A stretch of DNA of 64,000 nucleotides, taken from Alteromonas sp. KUL42. Its GTDB lineage: Bacteria > Pseudomonadota > Gammaproteobacteria > Enterobacterales > Alteromonadaceae. Location of the stretch: NCBI RefSeq assembly GCF_006538325.1, contig NZ_BJKK01000002.1, forward strand, positions 124,001 to 188,000, given 5' to 3'. The translations under genes were made by a program, and so were the position numbers. Positions 1-9,365 of the stretch are shown piece by piece (the stretch's first letter is position 1; each line of letters opens with the position of its first letter). A model generated the notes under the pieces. It worked only from the letters and a program-made list of their open reading frames with translations, was not told the origin of the DNA and did no database searches.

Positions 1-1065
1 CAGTAACACACCAAACAGGACTAAATTGTATATCACAGTAGGGTAGGCATTATCGTCAGGTAGTGTTGAAGATTCAATAGTGACCAAATGTTGAAGCTTT
101 TGGTAGGCTTCTACGCGCGCATTTTCAAGTGTAATCAACGAAGATGAATAGGCTTGTATGGCTAATTGAAGCTGCACTTGTAAATTACTGTATTGTGCCA
201 TTAAGGCGCTTACCGAAAGTGCTTCACTCTCATCTTCGGCAGTGCTCAAGCGCTCCTTCTGTTTTTCGACTTCTTTTTGCAGCGCTGCGATTTCTCTTTT
301 CATATTAATCACTTCTGGTGCTGCATCGGACATCATTGTAGAAATTGTGCTGAGCTCTGCCTTTTTCTGCGCTAATGTGGCTTCAAGCGAGAACGCAATT
401 TGTTGATAGGCTGCACCCTCAGCAGTAGGGTCAAGAACGTTGTACTTCGACTGAAAGCCAAGTATTTCAGTTTTTGCTTTCTGCAGTTTTTGCTCAACAA
501 TTTCATGTTCACCCTTGGCGAAGGTCAGTTTTGATTTTGCCAAATTGTTATTGATATTGTTGATAAATTCTTCGGCTTTCGACACGATGGTTTGATTTAT
601 ACGTTGTGCATATTCAGGGTTAAACGCACGGGTGCGCAGCGTAATAACCGATGAAGTGGAATCGACACTAACTTCTATGTGATCTTGGTAGAACTTATGA
701 AAATCTTCTTGCTTGTGTGATGAAGAGAGTGCACTGAAAATATCGGCTTCGTCTGACATATAATGTTCGCGAAGTGCAATGGTTTCATCCAAGTAATTGA
801 TCATATCCACTGACTGAATATAGGCTTCCACCAATTGACTCTCTGCACCACTACCTGAACTGGGAACCCCCGCGGCCAATAATAGAGATGATGGGTCAAA
901 ACTGCTGCTACCGTCACTCGATTTTACAATCAACTGACTTTGGCTCTCGTATTGTGGTGCGGCCCAGACAATGAGGTAAAAAGCATAAAGTAGCCATGGA
1001 AGTACCAGTACGAGTGTTTTATTCTTTTTGAGAAGGGCATTGAATTGAGTCAGAGATTTTTCCAC
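1..1065 (-). CDS. kpsE: Capsule polysaccharide export inner-membrane protein, KpsE/CtrB family (partial)
   Basis: The gene starts at a GTG and runs off the left edge of the window, so the C-terminus is missing. The visible part is about 355 residues: a short cytoplasmic tail, a membrane segment near residues 17-36, a periplasmic domain, and a long charged, coiled-coil-rich region around residues 170-300. A second hydrophobic stretch begins at the edge. This is the layout of the KpsE/BexC/CtrB periplasmic adaptor that links the KpsMT transporter to the outer-membrane exporter. It lies 11 nt after kpsT in the same operon. The start is chosen because it follows the kpsT stop closely with an AGG upstream. 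Confidence 0.85.
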   Translation of the reverse strand, partial: MEKSLTQFNALLKKNKTLVLVLPWLLYAFYLIVWAAPQYESQSQLIVKSSDGSSSFDPSSLLLAAGVPSSGSGAESQLVEAYIQSVDMINYLDETIALREHYMSDEADIFSALSSSHKQEDFHKFYQDHIEVSVDSTSSVITLRTRAFNPEYAQRINQTIVSKAEEFINNINNNLAKSKLTFAKGEHEIVEQKLQKAKTEILGFQSKYNVLDPTAEGAAYQQIAFSLEATLAQKKAELSTISTMMSDAAPEVINMKREIAALQKEVEKQKERLSTAEDESEALSVSALMAQYSNLQVQLQLAIQAYSSSLITLENARVEAYQKLQHLVTIESSTLPDDNAYPTVIYNLVLFGVLL

Positions 1066-1076
1066 TATGATTTAAC

Positions 1077-1751
1077 CTATTTCAGTGATTTTTTATTATC
1101 TGCATCTTGTGTGTACACTTCGATGCCTTCTTCAAGATCGTTGTAGTAAGTCAAAGTGCCATCGCCAATAATGACCGCTGACGTACAGAATTCACGTATT
1201 TGGTCTAGTTCATGACTGACCATAATGACGCCTGCTTGCTCACTTTTTTCTTTTAGCGACTGTCTCGCCTTTTTTCTAAAAAGCGGGTCACCCACCGATG
1301 TGGCTTCATCGATAAGGTAAATGTCGAAATCAATGTTCATACAACACGCAAACACGAGTTTTGCTCGCATACCCGACGAATATGATTGAACAGGTAAATC
1401 AAACTTTTGACCTAATTCAGCAAATTCTTGTACCCGTTCTTCGTAACCCTTTAGAGAATGCACGTTATTGATACGCCCAATAAATCGCGTATTTTCCCTT
1501 CCTGTCATTAACGGGTGTACACCCGTTTGAAGTGCAACAGGCCACGACATTGATTTGTTTGTTACAACTCTCCCTTTGTCTGGGTATTCGCTTTTGGCTA
1601 ACATGCGAAACAAAGTTGATTTACCGGCCCCGTTTTTACCGAGTATCGCCACGTTGTTTTCAGTGGGGAACTCAAAGTTGAGGTCGCGAAATATGTATTG
1701 TCGTCCAATTTTGCTCGGGTAGCTCTTTGTAAGCCCTTCTAATCTTATCAT
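1077..1751 (-). CDS. kpsT: Capsule polysaccharide ABC transporter ATP-binding protein KpsT
   Basis: ATPase subunit of the ABC transporter that moves lipid-linked capsule polymer across the inner membrane. The 224-residue protein has a Walker A motif (GKNGAGKST, residues 38-46), a short ABC signature (YSSGM, about 124-128) and a Walker B (IYLIDE, 144-149). The size and sequence fit the KpsT/CtrD/BexA group. The ATG overlaps the kpsM stop as ATGA, which selects this start over an in-frame upstream one and implies translational coupling. Partner genes kpsM and kpsE flank it. Confidence 0.92.
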   Translation of the reverse strand: MIRLEGLTKSYPSKIGRQYIFRDLNFEFPTENNVAILGKNGAGKSTLFRMLAKSEYPDKGRVVTNKSMSWPVALQTGVHPLMTGRENTRFIGRINNVHSLKGYEERVQEFAELGQKFDLPVQSYSSGMRAKLVFACCMNIDFDIYLIDEATSVGDPLFRKKARQSLKEKSEQAGVIMVSHELDQIREFCTSAVIIGDGTLTYYNDLEEGIEVYTQDADNKKSLK

Positions 1752-2527
1752 CGTGAAAGTACTCTTCTCCACGTGATGTGATACAAACACAGACTGAGGA
1801 AAGCTAAGGCAAGGGTCGCTTGTATGAGGAAACTTAGAGAGACACCATTATGGCCGTAAGATTCAAAGCATGCATAACGTGCGAGCTCAATGAAATGAAC
1901 CAACGGATTCCATGTAAGATAAGGCCAAAATTTCTCGGGTAAGTCTTGTAAGCTATAAAATACGCAGGAAATAAACATTAACGGGCGCGTTAACATTGAT
2001 TTTAGTTTGTCGACTTCAGGGACGAAAGCTGTAGCTATTGCGAATAAAAGCCCTGTTGATATGGCGAAAACCCACAATGAGAGAAAAAGGAAAATGAGGA
2101 GTAAAGGGTTGTGTATCGCAAAAGTTTCGTCGAGTAAAAATACGGAAACAAATAGCAAAAGTACAACGATGACTTTGATGGAAAATTCAAGAAAGCCTGC
2201 TGTAATTACTGCTGAAATAGGTTGAACTTGTCTGAACGCATATAGAGGCTTATTGCGTTTGACAGATGCTGACACTGTTTGAAGGCAATTGGTAAACGAC
2301 TGTAAGCCCATCATGCCAATCATCATAAAAATGAAGATTGGAATTGAATGAATATCACTGCCGCTGACTAATCCTCGAAGGTAGGATAGCGCTAGAATAA
2401 AAGCGAAGGGCTCTAAAAAAGCCCAACCTAAGCCGAATTTGTCATTAAATTTACTTTGAAGTTCACGCAGGAAAAGCGCAAAAATAACGCTTCTCCATGC
2501 ATACAGCTGATCTTTAAACAACATCAT
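1748..2527 (-). CDS. kpsM: Capsule polysaccharide ABC transporter permease KpsM
   Basis: Inner-membrane permease of the capsule ABC-2 type exporter, 259 residues with about six hydrophobic segments. The N-terminal stretch with LRELQSKFNDKFGLGW and the following EPF is typical of KpsM/Wzm permeases. It lies between kpsD (2 nt gap) and kpsT (4-nt overlap), so the four genes form one operon read leftwards. The KpsM/KpsT/KpsE/KpsD set marks an ABC-dependent (group 2 or 3 type) capsule pathway rather than a Wzy-dependent one. Confidence 0.92.
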   Translation of the reverse strand: MMLFKDQLYAWRSVIFALFLRELQSKFNDKFGLGWAFLEPFAFILALSYLRGLVSGSDIHSIPIFIFMMIGMMGLQSFTNCLQTVSASVKRNKPLYAFRQVQPISAVITAGFLEFSIKVIVVLLLFVSVFLLDETFAIHNPLLLIFLFLSLWVFAISTGLLFAIATAFVPEVDKLKSMLTRPLMFISCVFYSLQDLPEKFWPYLTWNPLVHFIELARYACFESYGHNGVSLSFLIQATLALAFLSLCLYHITWRRVLSR

Positions 2528-2529
2528 GC

Positions 2530-4359
2530 TTAGTTAGTGGCTACATTTGCTGCTACGGCTATTTGATAAATGATTTGTGTCATGTCTTTAACCGCTTGCA
2601 GCAATTTAGTATCAATAGCGGGCAACACAATAATTTGGTCGCCAGGTGCTAAGGTACTTATATTGTTAGATAGGAATGAATCATCAACACTGGTAAACGT
2701 GACGTTACCATTTTTACGAACTATTAAAATGCGATCAGATTCTGCACGCTCCGTAAAGCCGCCTGCCCAGGCAACATAATCTTCAGCAGTAGCATCTGGG
2801 TTAAATACCACTGATTGCGGAAGCAATACTTCACCACCCACATGAATAAGGTCAGTTACTTCTGGAATAACGATAGTGTCGTTAGGCTCTAATAAAATAT
2901 TGGCGATATCGCCATTCTCTGATACTACCACTCTACCTTGAGGTTCTACCTTGCGAGCTCGAGCAATGAAATCAGCGACCAGTTGCGCTTCTTGGGCGCG
3001 AATAGCGCCTTCGCCAGTTGAGCTTATCGGTGCAGTATACATACTTCTCTCAAGACGCTGTAACCCCTCTTCGATAATCTCTTTTTGTTTCTCTGCAACA
3101 CTTTCTCGCAACAGGTATATGTTTTGTGTATCTGATAATACGGAATCGGCTTCTATATGATCTAAAACATCAATTAAACGCGTGCCTTTATCAACCATGA
3201 CTTGTGATGCGCCAGAAAAGGCACCTGCTACATTAATGCGATAGATTTGCGGCTCGTGGTCTGCAATGTATTCTACTGTATCGCCAGCAGCTAATGGCAA
3301 AGTAGCAAATTCGTCAATACTCAAGTAGCGTGCAAATTGTTTGTTGTCTCTAACGCCAGCTATTGAAGCGTGAGAAGCAAATTCGCCCGGACGCGAAAAG
3401 TAGTTTACGACTTCACCGTTCAATTCCGTATTGAGAAACTCAAAGGTAAAACTGTTACGTGCCCCAGTTTTTACAACAATAGTGTTGCCGATTGGGTGTA
3501 CCAAAATAGTATCACCATCTTTAAATGATAAAGCGGGTAGTGTTCCATCTCGGAAAAAAGCATATAAATCAGCAGAGGCAACAACCTTTCCGTTGCGAAC
3601 GATATCTATTTGCCTAAAACTACCGCGACTGAAATCAATGCCCCCTGCGCGTTTCAAGTAATAGAGTACACTATCTGACGCTAGGCCTGCGTATTGTCCG
3701 GGTCGCAGAACTGGGCCAGAAACGAAGATAGACACAGGTGTTGAGGTCAGTAGATTAACGTAGACATTTACGTCATTGGTATAAACCTGCCTTATTTTGG
3801 CCGTAACCGTTTGATTTACGCTGCCAGCCGGCGTGTTCGCAACTCTAACTGGGCCGATATTTGGAAGGAAAACATTTCCTTGATTATCCACGGTTACTAC
3901 ATCTGAGTAGTTGATGGCACCCCATATCCAAATTGAGATTTTGTCACCAGGGGCAACTAAGTAATTGTCGTTGAGACCATTGCTTCTCTCTGATTCAAAA
4001 CCGCCGATAAACAAGTTAGCCGCGAAAGGTGGGTTTTCCATGGGCTCTTGCATCGGAAACACACTTTCATAAGTGGGTTCACCTGGCAGGCTCATGCCAT
4101 CGCGAGGTTGTGTTGAAAACTGCCCCATGGAATTGGCTGAATTCGATGCGCGGGGAAGTGAACGCTGACTGGAAATACTTAAGGGCGAAACAGATTGACT
4201 AGCGGTACCGCTTACCCCTGCTTCTTGCGCACGTTGCCTTAACTGTTGCAATTGGTCGACAGTTTGGCTGAATACAGAGGTAGACAATAAAGACAGTACG
4301 ACAGTCGAAGTTAATGTAATGGCAATTTTCTTCATTATTGATTTAGACATGCGATTCAT
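2530..4359 (-). CDS. kpsD: Polysaccharide export protein, KpsD-like
   Basis: Periplasmic/outer-membrane polysaccharide exporter of 609 residues, somewhat longer than E. coli KpsD. It begins with a signal peptide ending near STSVFS, followed by a Gln/Ser-rich linker. A polysaccharide-export domain starts near residue 130 (APGDKISIWIWG, then GNVFLPNIGPV), and several SLBB-type segments follow. The order and wording of blocks (VNVYVNLL, VSIFVSGPVLRPGQYAG, GGEVLLP) match KpsD. The start ATG has AAGGGA about 11 nt upstream, inside the end of the preceding lipoprotein gene. It presumably delivers polymer exported by KpsMTE to the surface. Confidence 0.9.
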   Translation of the reverse strand: MNRMSKSIMKKIAITLTSTVVLSLLSTSVFSQTVDQLQQLRQRAQEAGVSGTASQSVSPLSISSQRSLPRASNSANSMGQFSTQPRDGMSLPGEPTYESVFPMQEPMENPPFAANLFIGGFESERSNGLNDNYLVAPGDKISIWIWGAINYSDVVTVDNQGNVFLPNIGPVRVANTPAGSVNQTVTAKIRQVYTNDVNVYVNLLTSTPVSIFVSGPVLRPGQYAGLASDSVLYYLKRAGGIDFSRGSFRQIDIVRNGKVVASADLYAFFRDGTLPALSFKDGDTILVHPIGNTIVVKTGARNSFTFEFLNTELNGEVVNYFSRPGEFASHASIAGVRDNKQFARYLSIDEFATLPLAAGDTVEYIADHEPQIYRINVAGAFSGASQVMVDKGTRLIDVLDHIEADSVLSDTQNIYLLRESVAEKQKEIIEEGLQRLERSMYTAPISSTGEGAIRAQEAQLVADFIARARKVEPQGRVVVSENGDIANILLEPNDTIVIPEVTDLIHVGGEVLLPQSVVFNPDATAEDYVAWAGGFTERAESDRILIVRKNGNVTFTSVDDSFLSNNISTLAPGDQIIVLPAIDTKLLQAVKDMTQIIYQIAVAANVATN

Positions 4360-4366
4360 TCGTCAA

Positions 4367-4771
4367 TTATCCCTTCTGAGAAGATGAGGCTACTAATGGT
4401 GCGATAACTCTCCATTGCCCATCACGCTGGCAAGTCGTCATAACTTTTACCGAATCAAGCGCGTTATGCTTCTCTTTGGTACTCGCAAATCGAATACATT
4501 TATTGCCAGTAGCAGAAACATAGTACTTGGTCGATTCGTATTGTGTGCCGTTAATTTCAATTGACAGTGGCGTTTGCTTGTCATTATGTAAATTAACTTT
4601 TGGAATATTAATTGCTTGCTCTTCGGGAGTTAGAGAGTATGACAATGACGAGTGAACTAAAGGAATGTCTGCATGGGTTGGTGTTGGAGTATTAGTACAA
4701 CCTACCGCGTTAATTACAACAACACTGAATACACCCATATATGAGAATTTTTTGAACATTAGCTTTAACAT
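4367..4771 (-). CDS. Small predicted lipoprotein heading the capsule export operon
   Basis: A 134-residue protein with a basic N-terminus, a hydrophobic segment and a lipobox-like AVGC at about residues 22-25, so probably an outer-membrane lipoprotein. After a Thr/Pro-rich linker there is a small domain with two cysteines (GNKC and TTCQRDGQW). The family is not recognised. It is the first gene of the kps operon, ending 7 nt before kpsD, so a role as accessory to the exporter is an inference from position. The start is uncertain: a second Met lies four codons in. Confidence 0.6.
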   Translation of the reverse strand: MLKLMFKKFSYMGVFSVVVINAVGCTNTPTPTHADIPLVHSSLSYSLTPEEQAINIPKVNLHNDKQTPLSIEINGTQYESTKYYVSATGNKCIRFASTKEKHNALDSVKVMTTCQRDGQWRVIAPLVASSSQKG

Positions 4772-5191
4772 CCATATAGCAATTTGCCGCTAGGATAACA
4801 CAAGTTTTTAAAAAAGCATGCTTGTCTTGATGGTGCAGTTGACATGAAGCTTCGTGTAATAGAATGGAATCAGTGGACCCGCTTGATGTAATAACAAAAT
4901 CTACTCGTCTACATAAATGTGTTTGGGAGGGGCTCCAAATATGGATAACATTGATACAAAAAACAAGTAGTAAAATTACGCTCTTAGGTCTACTTGGGGT
5001 GGCTAGTTAACCCATTGTTATATATCATAGGTAGTCGCCAGTCTATTTCAAAGTTTTAAGGTCTGTCTTTTGCACTTAAAGGATAGAATAAGTAAGTAAA
5101 TGGAATCAAAAAAACACATAGTTAGTACCTATATTAATTCACTAATTGTAGTGAGTTGCACGCGTGTTCGTGGCGCGGGGTATTGCGTTTT
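4772..5191. other. Divergent intergenic region between export and synthesis genes
   Basis: A 420-bp gap between the leftward kps operon and the rightward wecA. On the plus strand there is a possible promoter (TTGACA at 4839-4844, TAGAAT at 4860-4865, spacer only 15). Downstream is a strong Shine-Dalgarno-like GGGAGGGG at about 4926-4933, followed 8 nt later by an ATG (4942) opening a nine-codon reading frame that ends in TAG. No JUMPstart/ops element (GGCGGTAG) was found. The promoters for both transcripts must lie here or in the neighbouring ends. Confidence 0.4.
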
Positions 5192-6271
5192 ATGATGGCA
5201 TACTTGCAACTTGTTCCATTGTTCACTGCATTTATTGTTGCGTTGATATTGTTGGTGGTAATGACACCATTGGCCCATCAGTTTGGGTTAGTTGACCAAC
5301 CTTCTACGCGGAAACGTCACTCGGGAATTGTTCCGCTAACCGGGGGGGTTGCAATTTTTATGGCAGTGCTTGTAGCCAGTGTTGTCACCGATGTGTGGAT
5401 GAAAAACAATCCTCTTTTCTTTACCGCATCCGCGTTTATTGTATTGCTCGGTATGCTTGATGATAGGTTTGATCTCAGTGCAAAAGGTCGTTTACTGTGT
5501 CAGTTCGGCGTTGCAGCAATTATGGCGTGGAGTGCACAAAATTACATCACTTCTCTTGGTAATATATTTGGTCTGGGTGAAGTTGTTCTAGATTTAGGGG
5601 GCTATCTATTCACATTAATCTGTGTGGTTGGAGTAATAAATGCCTTTAATATGATTGATGGTATCGACGGACTAGCCGGTGGTATGAGCCTAGTTATCTT
5701 ACTTACGCTGACGGGTTTTCTTACTTATACCGGCAATGTAGCTTCTATCATGGAGCCGCTTGTTATTGCTGCGGCTATCGTTCCTTTTCTAGCATTTAAC
5801 CTAAGTTGGAAGGGGTTTAGAGGTAACAAGATCTTCATGGGCGACTCTGGCAGTATGTTTGTCGGTTTAACCATAGTGTGGTTATTGGTAGATCATACCC
5901 AAGGAGAGTCCGCTGCATTTCGCCCCATCACAGCAGTTTGGTTGGTGGGATTACCTCTGATGGACATGGCTGCGATTATGTATCGCCGTGCACGTAAGGG
6001 ACAGTCAGTTCTAAAGCCTGATAGACAGCATTTACACAACATTTTTATGCGCGCAGGATTAAGTAGCAGAAAGTCTCTAATTGCCATTCTTTTGTTGGGG
6101 TCGTGTTATTGCATAGTGGGTATACTCGGTGAAGTTTATCAAGTACCTGAGGCCATTATGTTTTGGTCATTTATTGGGGTGTTGGTGATTTATAGTATGA
6201 CGATAATGCATATCTGGAGTGTACTTCGATTTATCAAACGATTGCCTGCGAAATTAGGGGTAAAATCGTGA
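5192..6271 (+). CDS. wecA: Undecaprenyl-phosphate N-acetylglucosaminyl 1-phosphate transferase (WecA-like)
   Basis: Integral membrane enzyme that starts a glycan on undecaprenyl phosphate by transferring a HexNAc-1-phosphate. The roughly 360-residue protein has about ten or eleven membrane segments. It carries the family markers: an early RKRHSGIVPLTGG block, LDDRFD, NAFNMIDGIDGLAGG, the MGDSGSMF block and the late PDRQHLHNIF histidine motif. The ATG at 5192 (or 5195) is preferred over an upstream TTG, with GGGG 11 nt before it. It heads a rightward run with two glycosyltransferases and galU, consistent with O-antigen or capsule synthesis. WecA versus a close paralogue cannot be separated by eye. 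Confidence 0.88.
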   Translation: MMAYLQLVPLFTAFIVALILLVVMTPLAHQFGLVDQPSTRKRHSGIVPLTGGVAIFMAVLVASVVTDVWMKNNPLFFTASAFIVLLGMLDDRFDLSAKGRLLCQFGVAAIMAWSAQNYITSLGNIFGLGEVVLDLGGYLFTLICVVGVINAFNMIDGIDGLAGGMSLVILLTLTGFLTYTGNVASIMEPLVIAAAIVPFLAFNLSWKGFRGNKIFMGDSGSMFVGLTIVWLLVDHTQGESAAFRPITAVWLVGLPLMDMAAIMYRRARKGQSVLKPDRQHLHNIFMRAGLSSRKSLIAILLLGSCYCIVGILGEVYQVPEAIMFWSFIGVLVIYSMTIMHIWSVLRFIKRLPAKLGVKS

Positions 6272-6350
6272 ATTATTTGGCTTGTTAGTTAAAGCGTGTA
6301 ATATCGCTGTTTTGTAGCTAAGTCTATATTCCTGCCACTGGAACTGTTGT

Positions 6351-7238
6351 TTGAAAAGTCAATGCCCCCCCCCATACAATTTGAAATCTAGCCAGCAGGT
6401 CGAAACTATTGTGGCAATGGCCGTCTATGCTGGTGATAACGCTATTTGGATTACAGAGGCCATTAGCAGCATTATTGGTCAAACATATCGTCAGTTTTTA
6501 TTTGTCATCGTTGTTGATGGTGATGTTTCAAAAGCGATTGCTCAATCTATAGAGAATGCGCGAGCTTGTGACGAACGTATTGTTGTATTACAAAATGACA
6601 AGAATATCGGGTTGGCAAGCAGTATGAACAAAGCAATAGCGCTAGGCTTGGAATGTAACGCACAATATTTCGTGCGTATGGATGCAGACGATATATCTGA
6701 ACAACATCGCCTTCAGAGGCAGATTAGTTACTTGAAAAAACATCTTAATATAGATGTGCTGGGCTCTGCGCTTACTGAGATTAATGAGCAAGGTGTCAAA
6801 GTTGGCTCGCGTATCATGCCTGCGTCACATAAACAAATCGTAAGCATATTGCCTAGACGCTGCTCAATGAACCATCCAACCATAGTGATCCGTTATAAGG
6901 TGTTTCATGACGGCCATCGATATATAGATAGTCTCAAAAACACGCAGGACTACTTTATGTGGATAAACCTGGCTGCTGAAGGATATATATTTAGAAACTT
7001 AAAAGACAAGTTATTGAAATTTAGGCGTGTGAATGATTTTTATAAACGCCGAGGTTTAAGCAAGTCGATCAATGAGTTCAAAGCGCGGTTACTTGCTATG
7101 ACAAAGCTAAGGCAGTTTAGTGTTTATAATATTGTTTACGCATCATCAGTACTGCTACTTAGGCTTTTACCTAGCTGGGTCGTAAGGTTGGCTTATAAGC
7201 TTGACAGGCATTTGTTAGAGAGGTTTGGTAAACATTGA
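6351..7238 (+). CDS. Family 2 glycosyltransferase (start next to a C9 tract)
   Basis: GT-A fold glycosyltransferase of up to 295 residues. The first strand reads TIVAMAVYAGD, followed by a nucleotide-sugar loop and a metal-binding DADD motif (FVRMDADDIS) near residue 105. The substrate is not predictable. The frame as given can only start at a TTG (6351) or at internal codons. The natural-looking ATG at 6362 is thrown out of frame by a run of nine C (6365-6373) and would be in frame with eight. This is either a homopolymer length error or slipped-strand phase variation. The stop overlaps the next glycosyltransferase. Confidence 0.82.
   Translation: MKSQCPPPYNLKSSQQVETIVAMAVYAGDNAIWITEAISSIIGQTYRQFLFVIVVDGDVSKAIAQSIENARACDERIVVLQNDKNIGLASSMNKAIALGLECNAQYFVRMDADDISEQHRLQRQISYLKKHLNIDVLGSALTEINEQGVKVGSRIMPASHKQIVSILPRRCSMNHPTIVIRYKVFHDGHRYIDSLKNTQDYFMWINLAAEGYIFRNLKDKLLKFRRVNDFYKRRGLSKSINEFKARLLAMTKLRQFSVYNIVYASSVLLLRLLPSWVVRLAYKLDRHLLERFGKH
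6365..6373 (+). repeat. C9 homopolymer at the start of a glycosyltransferase
   Basis: Nine consecutive C immediately follow an ATG. Eight or eleven C would join that ATG to the glycosyltransferase frame, while nine or ten would not. Runs of this length near the start of surface-glycan genes are typical contingency loci, but other homopolymers in this window look miscounted, so the length itself needs checking. Confidence 0.6.
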
Positions 7239-8128
7239 ATATTGGCGTTATCGTCGTACTCTTTAATCCTGAAATAGAACACCTTAATGCACTAGTTTCG
7301 AGTTTCGTCGATCCTCATTGGCATGTGGTACTTGTCGACAATTCCCCCAATTCCTGTGAGCAAGAAATCAATGGGAGTGTTAAGTACTTTCATAATGGTG
7401 AGAATGTAGGCATTGCTGAAGCGCAAAACATCGGTTTACGCTATGTCTTTTCTCATTCAATCAATTACGCTTTTTTGCTTGATCAAGACAGTATCTTTAC
7501 CCCCGAAATAGCAATACCACTGTATAAGCAGTTTCTTGGCTTAGAAAGTAAAGTTGCTATAGGTGCGTTGGGGCCTTCAATTTTATGCCAATTTAGCGAG
7601 TCAGTTGAGAAAGGATTGGTGCATAAAGGTGAAAAAATTTCACACGATTTAAAAGAGGTTAAACAAATAATTTCCTCAGGTATGTTGTTGTCTAAAGACT
7701 CTTTTTCCAACGTGGGTGAAAAAGACAGTGGACTGTTTATTGACGGTGTTGATCATGAATGGTGTTGGCGGGCTCGGCAAAAAGGTTTCACCATTTATCA
7801 GTCAACCACAATCCTAATGCCACATAGACAAGGTGATGGTAGAGTTAACGTATTAGGTATCACGTTTAAACTTGGGGCGCCTATTCGCTTGTATTATCAG
7901 TTTCGCAATATATTGATACTCTCGCGAAGAAGTTACGTACCTTTATATTGGAAGTGTCGCCATATCGCTGCATTACCATTGAGATTTATTGTAAACAGCA
8001 TTTTCTTTCCTCACAACAAAGTAAGAGGAAGGTTTATGTGCAGAGGTCTTTGGGATGGCCTCCTCAATCGCTCAGGCGCGATATCGAAATCTGAGAAAAC
8101 TAAAACATTAGGAAACAAAGAAGGTTAA
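7235..8128 (+). CDS. Family 2 glycosyltransferase, rhamnosyltransferase-like
   Basis: A 297-residue GT2 enzyme. It opens with IGVIVVLFNPEIEHL, has VVLVDNSPN at the second strand, NVGIAEAQNIG, and a FLLDQDS motif near residue 85 that replaces the classical DXD. The later GVDHEWCWRARQKGF block is shared with dTDP-rhamnosyl/WaaV-type transferases. A rhamnosyl donor is therefore likely but not proven. Its TTG start overlaps the stop of the preceding glycosyltransferase by 3 nt, showing translational coupling. No dTDP-rhamnose synthesis genes are in the window. Confidence 0.82.
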   Translation: MNIGVIVVLFNPEIEHLNALVSSFVDPHWHVVLVDNSPNSCEQEINGSVKYFHNGENVGIAEAQNIGLRYVFSHSINYAFLLDQDSIFTPEIAIPLYKQFLGLESKVAIGALGPSILCQFSESVEKGLVHKGEKISHDLKEVKQIISSGMLLSKDSFSNVGEKDSGLFIDGVDHEWCWRARQKGFTIYQSTTILMPHRQGDGRVNVLGITFKLGAPIRLYYQFRNILILSRRSYVPLYWKCRHIAALPLRFIVNSIFFPHNKVRGRFMCRGLWDGLLNRSGAISKSEKTKTLGNKEG

Positions 8129-8385
8129 TTTAAGGAACCTCTTTCACCATAATGGCGCATTGGTTACTATTACGCCCAATGGTTGTGCAAGTTGAGCGAG
8201 GCTGCAATGGGTATTGCTCATCTATAATGCACATGTGCTCTAAAACGGTAATTGGAACATCGATTGCATATTGATTACATTACAATACAGAAATAAACAG
8301 TGGTTTAATCTTTATTACAGGCTGTGTCTGTATCGATTTGTCGTCTTAAGCGTGTACTTAGGATTTTAGAAAAGGATATTAATTT

Positions 8386-9276
8386 ATGAGTCAGGTTAAA
8401 AAAGCGGTTATTCCAGTAGCTGGTCTTGGAACACGAATGCTTCCCGCGACGAAAGCCATTCCCAAAGAAATGTTACCTGTGGTCGATAAGCCACTGATTC
8501 AGTACGTAGTGAGCGAATGTGTGGCGGCCGGATTAAAAGAGATTATCCTTGTTACACACGCGAGTAAAAATAGCATAGAAAACCACTTTGATACGTCTTT
8601 CGAACTAGAAGCAACACTTGAAAAACGGGTGAAAAGACAGCTTCTAGAGGAAGTACAGTCTATATGTCCTAAAGACGTAACAATCATGCATATTCGTCAG
8701 GGTGTCGCAAACGGATTAGGTCATGCTGTATTGTGCGCTAGACCGCTTATCGGTGACGCGCCATTTGCTGTGGTTTTGCCTGATGTAATCATTGATGATG
8801 CGGCAAGTAACCCTAAGAAAGACAACTTAGCCGACATGGTAGCCAAGTTCAACACAAGCCGTGTGAGCCAAGTTATGGTGGAACAGGTACCTGATGAAGA
8901 GATCTCTAAATTTGGTATTGCTGATTTAGATGGTGCTTCAATTGCCCCTGGTGAGTCAGCTAAAATCCACAAAATGGTTGAAAAGCCGCCTCGCGACGAA
9001 GCTCCTTCAGATCTTGCTGTCGTGGGTCGTTATGTATTGTCAGAAAAGATTTGGGACTTACTAGAATTCACACCTCCAGGTGCTGGTGGTGAAGTACAAC
9101 TAACTGACGCTATTGATGCGTTAATGAAGTTAGAGCAAGTTGATGCCTATTACATGAAAGGCAAAAGCCACGACTGTGGCAGTAAACTGGGCTATATGAA
9201 AGCAAACGTTGAGTATGCTTTGCGACACCCAGCACTTGCCGATGAATTTAAAGCATTTTTAGCAAGCAAAGTATAA
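8386..9276 (+). CDS. galU: UTP-glucose-1-phosphate uridylyltransferase
   Basis: Makes UDP-glucose from UTP and glucose-1-phosphate, the donor for many surface glycans. The 296 residues match the usual GalU length. The N-terminal nucleotide-binding signature [19 protein letters not shown] is present, as are [11 protein letters not shown], a FGIADLDG block and the late [17 protein letters not shown] block. An AAGGA lies upstream of the ATG. It is separated from the glycosyltransferases by about 257 bp and so may have its own promoter. A clear terminator follows. Confidence 0.95.
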   Translation: MSQVKKAVIPVAGLGTRMLPATKAIPKEMLPVVDKPLIQYVVSECVAAGLKEIILVTHASKNSIENHFDTSFELEATLEKRVKRQLLEEVQSICPKDVTIMHIRQGVANGLGHAVLCARPLIGDAPFAVVLPDVIIDDAASNPKKDNLADMVAKFNTSRVSQVMVEQVPDEEISKFGIADLDGASIAPGESAKIHKMVEKPPRDEAPSDLAVVGRYVLSEKIWDLLEFTPPGAGGEVQLTDAIDALMKLEQVDAYYMKGKSHDCGSKLGYMKANVEYALRHPALADEFKAFLASKV

Positions 9277-9290
9277 AAAGTTTAACTTAA

Positions 9291-9319
9291 AAAAAATGCG
9301 CCTACGAGGCGCATTTTTT
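9291..9319 (+). terminator. Rho-independent terminator after galU
   Basis: A perfect 12-bp stem (AAAAAATGCGCC with GGCGCATTTTTT) around a five-base loop, ending in a T-run, 15 nt after the galU stop. Its A-rich left arm means it could also act on leftward transcripts. Confidence 0.9.
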
Positions 9320-9365
9320 GTTTGTTGCTTTAAAGCACCTGTACGTTAAAGTTAGGTACTTCAAA

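Noticed and set aside
4772-5191. JUMPstart/ops element for RfaH upstream of the polysaccharide genes
   Set aside because: The nearest string (ATAGGTAGTCGCC near 5029) lacks the GGCGGTAG core.
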